Below, piece after piece: positions 1 to 7,023 of a DNA stretch of 7,023 nucleotides; the stretch's first letter is position 1, and each line of letters opens with the position of its first letter. The DNA is taken from assembly GCA_036499545.1 (NCBI GenBank), contig DASYDR010000016.1, positions 1-7,023 on the forward strand, read 5' to 3'. The notes under the pieces are model-generated. The model was given only the letters and a program-made list of their open reading frames with translations, did no database searches and was not told where the DNA came from. A program made the translations under genes and the position numbers. The stretch is from Plastoroseomonas sp036499545. GTDB taxonomy: Bacteria > Pseudomonadota > Alphaproteobacteria > Acetobacterales > Acetobacteraceae.

Positions 1-3277
<3,277 letters not shown>

Positions 3278-3281
<4 letters not shown>

Positions 3282-5431
3282 GTGGGCTGGACGATGCGGC
3301 CGTCGATGCCCTGGTGCAGGGCCGCCACGGCGATCCCTTCGCGATCCTCGGGCGGCATGGGCAGGAACTGCGCTGCCTGGCTCCCGGCGCGGACGCGGTG
3401 GAGGTGCTGACGGGGGAAGGCGCGGCGCGGCTGGCGCGGCGGCATCCGGCGGGGTTCTTCCTGGGTGCCGCGCCGGATGGCGAATACCGCCTGCGCATCC
3501 ATTGGCCGGGCGGCGTGGAGGAGACGGAGGATTCCTACGGCTTCGGTCCGCTGCTCGGCGGGCTCGACCTGCATCTCTTCGCGGAGGGACGGCATCTCGA
3601 GCTGGCGCATGTGCTCGGCGCGCAGTGCATGCAGGTGGACGGCATCCCCGGCGTGCGCTTCGCGGTCTGGGCGCCGAATGCGCGCCGGGTCTCGGTGGTC
3701 GGCGATTTCAATCGCTGGGACGGCCGTCGCCATCCGATGCGGCTGCGCCGGGAAGCCGGGCTCTGGGAGATCTTCATCCCGCGGCTCGGCCCCGGCGCGG
3801 CCTACAAGTACGAACTGCTCGATGCCGCCGGCCAGATGCTGCCGCTGAAGGCGGATCCGCTGGCGCAGCAGATGGAGCCGGCGCCGGGCACCGCGTCCCG
3901 CGTCGTGTCGCCGGCCGCGCATGTCTGGGAGGATGGCGCCTGGATGGCCGCGCGCGCCGGGCGCCAGGATGCCGCCGCGCCGATCAGCGTCTATGAGGTG
4001 CATGCCGCATCCTGGTGGCACGACGCCGATGGGCGGCCGGCGCATTGGGACATGCTGGCCGACCGCCTGCTGCCCTATGTCACGGATCTCGGCTTCACGC
4101 ATATCGAGCTGCTGCCGATCGCCGAGCATCCGTTCGGCGGCTCCTGGGGCTACCAGCCGCTCGGGCTCTTCGCGCCGAGCGGGCGCTTCGGTCCGCCGCA
4201 GGGCTTCGCCCGCTTCGTCGACCGGGCGCACCAGGCCGGCATCGGCGTGATCCTGGACTGGGTGCCGGCGCATTTCCCGACCGATGCGCATGGGCTGTAC
4301 CGCTTCGACGGCACCGCGCTCTACGAGCATGGCGACCCGCGCGAGGGCATGCACCAGGACTGGAACACCGCGATCTACAATTTCGGCCGGCACGAGGTGC
4401 GCGGCTTCCTGCTGGCCAGCGCGGTGCATTGGCTGGAGCACTTCCATGTCGATGCGCTGCGCGTCGATGCCGTCGCCTCGATGCTGTACCGCGACTATTC
4501 GCGCGGCGCCGGCCAGTGGATCCCGAACCGGCATGGCGGCCGGGAGAACCTCGAAGCCGTGGATTTCCTGCGGGAGGTGAACACCGTGGTCGCGCAGCGC
4601 TGCCCGGGCGCGGTGATGATCGCGGAGGAAAGCACCGCCTGGCCCGGCGTCACCGCGCCGGTCTCCGAAGGCGGCCTCGGCTTCGCCTTCAAATGGAACA
4701 TGGGCTGGATGCATGACAGCCTGGAATACATGAAGAACGACCCGGTGCATCGGCGCTGGCACCACGACGCTATGACCTTCAGCCTGGTTTATGCCTGGTC
4801 GGAACGCTTCATCCTGCCGCTCTCCCATGACGAAGTGGTGCACGGCAAGGCGTCGCTGCTCGGCCGCATGCCGGGCGATGACTGGCGCCGCTTCGCCAAT
4901 CTGCGCGCCTATTACGGCTTCATGTGGGGTCATCCCGGCAAGAAGCTGCTGTTCATGGGCGGCGAATTCGCCCAGCCCGGCGAATGGAACCACGACGTGG
5001 CGCTGCCCTGGGCGCTGCTGGACGATGCCCGCCATCGCGGCGTGCAGCGCCTGGTCGCCGACCTCAACGCGCTCTATCGCGCCGAACCCGCGCTGCACCG
5101 GCTGGATGCCGACCCGGCCGGCTTCCGCTGGGTGATCGGCGATGATCGCGCGCAGAGCGTCTTCGCCTGGCTGCGCCAGGCCGATGGCGCACCGCCGGTG
5201 CTGGTGGTCGCGAACCTGACGCCGGAACCGCGGCGGGGCTACCGCGTCGGCGTGCCGGCAAGCGGCGGCTGGCGGGAGGTGCTGAACACCGATGCCACCA
5301 CCTATGGCGGCAGCGGCCTCGGCAATGCCGGCCGCGCCTGGGCGGATGCGGTGCCGGAACATGGCCAGCCGGCGTCCCTGTCGCTGACCCTGCCGCCGCT
5401 GGCCACCATCATGCTGGTGGCGGAGGCTTGA
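3278..5431 (+). CDS. glgB: 1,4-alpha-glucan branching enzyme GlgB
   Basis: Cuts an alpha-1,4-glucan chain and transfers the piece to a C6 hydroxyl, creating alpha-1,6 branches in glycogen or GlgE-made glucan. The 717 residues match the long GlgB form (E. coli about 728). Domains in order: N-terminal N1 module, residues 1 to about 105, starting with the usual LVQGRHGDPFAILG; CBM48 module, about 118-205, with FAVWAPNARRVSVVGDFNRW; GH13_9 catalytic barrel from about 235 (PISVYEVHAASW); C-terminal beta domain, about 612-717. Motifs: DWVPAHF at 327-333, nucleophile Asp397 in DALRVDAVASML, acid/base Glu450 in IAEEST, and Asp518 in LSHDEVVHGK. The ATG at 3278 is chosen because the conserved N1 sequence follows at once and the ATGA overlap with the treS-mak stop is typical of coupled genes. 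No good Shine-Dalgarno precedes it. The stop at 5429-5431 shares a base with the glgX start. All expected residues are present and nothing suggests loss of function. Confidence 0.97.
5422..5426 (+). promoter_or_regulatory. Shine-Dalgarno site GGAGG for glgX
   Basis: GGAGG lies within the last codons of glgB, 4 bases before the ATG at 5431 and 7 bases before the GTG at 5434. It supports a glgX start at one of these two codons. The spacing is slightly short for the ATG and ideal for the GTG, so either or both may be used. The resulting proteins differ by one residue. Confidence 0.7.
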
Positions 5432-5433
5432 TG
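5429..5433 (+). promoter_or_regulatory. TGATG stop/start overlap coupling glgB to glgX
   Basis: The glgB TGA (5429-5431) and the glgX ATG (5431-5433) share one base. With the adjacent GGAGG this permits both reinitiation after glgB and independent ribosome loading. The overlap is seen directly; the coupling role is inferred from common operon behaviour. Confidence 0.7.
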
Positions 5434-7023
5434 GTGGACCGTCTGGCGGCGGGCCGGCCCTATCCCCTCGGCGCCAGCTGGGACGGGCTCGGCGTCAATT
5501 TCGCGGTGTTCTCCGCCCATGCCGACCGCATCGAGCTCTGCCTGTTCGATCCGTCCGGCCGGCGGGAGCTGACGCGCCTGGCCCTGCCGGAATGCACCGA
5601 CGAGGTGTGGCACGGCTATCTGCCGGATGCGAAGCCGGGCCAGCTCTACGGCTATCGCGCGCATGGCCCCTATGATCCGCGGGTGGGGCATCGCTTCAAT
5701 CCCAACAAGCTGCTGCTCGATCCCTATGCGCGGGAATTGCGGGGGGAACTGGTCTGGTCCGATGCGCTGTTCGGCCATCGCGTCGGCAGCGCGCGCGCCG
5801 ATCTCACCTTCGACCGGCGCGACAGCGCGCGGGGGATGCCGAAGGCCGTCGTCGTCGATGACAGCTTTCACTGGGGCGACGACGCCGCGCCGATGGTGCC
5901 CTGGGAACGGAGCGTGATCTATGAAGCGCATCTGCGCGGCCTGACCGCGATGCAGGACCAGATACCGCCGCGTGAGCGCGGCACCTTCGCGGCGCTGGCC
6001 AATCCGCACATGATCGATCACCTGCTGAAGCTCGGCGTCACCGCGATCGAATTGCTGCCGGTGCATGCGTTCCTGCAGGACCGCTTCCTGGTGGAGCGGC
6101 GGCTGCGCAACTACTGGGGCTACTCGACGCTGGCGTTCTTCGCGCCGGAGCCGCGCTACATGGTCGAACCCTGGATGCGCAACGAGCTGAAGGTGGCGGT
6201 GCGGCGACTGCACGCGGCCGGGATCGAGGTGATCCTGGACGTCGTCTACAACCACACCTGCGAAGGCAGCGAGATGGGGCCGACGCTGTCCTGGCGCGGC
6301 TTCGACAACCTTTCCTACTACCGGCTGATGCCCGGCCAGGAACAGCACGCGATCAACGACACCGGCACCGGCAACACGCTGAACATCGTGCATCCGCGCG
6401 TGCTGCAGATGGTGATGGACAGCCTGCGCTACTGGGTCGAGTGCTACCATGTCGACGGCTTCCGCTTCGACCTCGGCACCATCCTGGGGCGGGAGGCCGG
6501 CGGTTTCGACCCCGGCTCCGGCTTCTTCGACGCGGTGCGGCAGGACCCGGTGCTGTCGCGGGTGAAGCTGATCTCGGAGCCCTGGGACATCGGTCCCGGC
6601 GGCTACCAGCTTGGCAATCATCCGCCGGGCTTCGCGGAATGGAACGACCGCTTCCGCGACGGCGTGCGGCAGTTCTGGAACGGTGCGCCTGGCATGCGGG
6701 CCGATCTCGCGGCGCGGCTCTCCGGCTCCGCCGAACTGTTCGACCATCGCCATCGCCGCCCGGCCGCCAGCGTCAACTACGTGGCGAGCCATGACGGCTA
6801 CACCCTGCATGACGTCGTGACCTACGAGCTGCGCCACAACGAGGCGAATGGCGAAGGCAATGAGGATGGCCATCCCACCAACCATTCCCGCAACTGGGGC
6901 GTGGAGGGCGAGACCGACGACGCGGCCATCAACGCCACCCGCGGCGCGGTGAAGCGCGCCCTGCTGACCACCCTCTTCGCGTCCGCCGGCACGCCGATGC
7001 TGCTGGCGGGTGATGAGATGCAC
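5431..7023 (+). CDS. glgX: Glycogen debranching enzyme GlgX (isoamylase type), 3' end outside window
   Basis: Hydrolyses alpha-1,6 branch points, in the known family preferring short branches left by glycogen phosphorylase, and releases malto-oligosaccharides. The frame beginning ATG GTG GAC at 5431 has no stop through 7023, giving 531 residues, about three quarters of a usual 650-720 residue GlgX. Domains: N-terminal CBM48 within about residues 10-110 (GVNFAVFSAHADRIELCLFD); GH13_11 barrel from about 162 (VIYEAHLRGLT). Motifs: DVVYNHT at 270-276, Arg345 and nucleophile Asp347 in VDGFRFDLGT, acid/base Glu383 in LISEPWDIGPGGYQ, and Asp455 in VASHDGYTLHD; the visible sequence ends in AGDEMH. 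The NHSRNWGVEGETDD stretch near 464-477 of this frame's 3' part (bases about 6880-6921) is the usual GlgX/TreX loop region. The ATG overlaps the glgB stop by one base and has a GGAGG site 4 bases upstream. The GTG at codon 2 is a possible alternative start differing by one residue. GlgX is preferred over TreX or plant-type isoamylase from context and overall match, but these are close relatives. Confidence 0.95.
   Translation, partial: MVDRLAAGRPYPLGASWDGLGVNFAVFSAHADRIELCLFDPSGRRELTRLALPECTDEVWHGYLPDAKPGQLYGYRAHGPYDPRVGHRFNPNKLLLDPYARELRGELVWSDALFGHRVGSARADLTFDRRDSARGMPKAVVVDDSFHWGDDAAPMVPWERSVIYEAHLRGLTAMQDQIPPRERGTFAALANPHMIDHLLKLGVTAIELLPVHAFLQDRFLVERRLRNYWGYSTLAFFAPEPRYMVEPWMRNELKVAVRRLHAAGIEVILDVVYNHTCEGSEMGPTLSWRGFDNLSYYRLMPGQEQHAINDTGTGNTLNIVHPRVLQMVMDSLRYWVECYHVDGFRFDLGTILGREAGGFDPGSGFFDAVRQDPVLSRVKLISEPWDIGPGGYQLGNHPPGFAEWNDRFRDGVRQFWNGAPGMRADLAARLSGSAELFDHRHRRPAASVNYVASHDGYTLHDVVTYELRHNEANGEGNEDGHPTNHSRNWGVEGETDDAAINATRGAVKRALLTTLFASAGTPMLLAGDEMH

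Noticed and set aside
5302..7023. 573-codon open frame on the minus strand opposite glgX, running off the edge
   Set aside because: Rich in His, Val, Arg and Gln with no recognisable family. It mirrors a G/C-third-position gene on the plus strand that carries a clear GlgX protein.

Overview
This is a fully coding stretch of a high-GC bacterial chromosome (roughly 70% G+C by eye, with strong G/C bias at third codon positions). It carries three consecutive plus-strand genes of alpha-glucan/trehalose metabolism. The gene order, codon bias and protein style suggest an alphaproteobacterium, perhaps of the Acetobacteraceae/Rhodospirillales type. That placement is inferred from general resemblance; no marker gene is present.

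Layout: (1) Bases 1-3281 hold treS-mak, a bifunctional trehalose synthase fused to a maltokinase, with its true start upstream of the window. (2) Bases 3278-5431 hold glgB, a complete 717-residue glycogen branching enzyme of the long form. (3) Bases 5431-7023 hold the first 531 codons of glgX, a glycogen debranching enzyme that is still open at the right edge. treS-mak and glgB overlap by four bases (ATGA), and glgB and glgX share one base (TGATG). There is no intergenic DNA, and I see no promoter, terminator, RNA gene, mobile element or CRISPR array.

How the genes work together: the TreS half interconverts trehalose and maltose, and the Mak half phosphorylates maltose with ATP to maltose-1-phosphate. 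In the known GlgE pathway, maltose-1-phosphate is the donor for elongation of linear alpha-1,4-glucan by the maltosyltransferase GlgE. GlgB then adds alpha-1,6 branches, and GlgX removes short branches during breakdown. GlgE itself is not visible; the likeliest place for it is directly upstream, but that is a prediction.

All three proteins are GH13-family enzymes, and each has its catalytic Asp/Glu/Asp triad where that could be checked. The maltokinase motifs are also intact. I found no sign of a previously undescribed system. The window looks like a well-conserved, compact GlgE-pathway operon.
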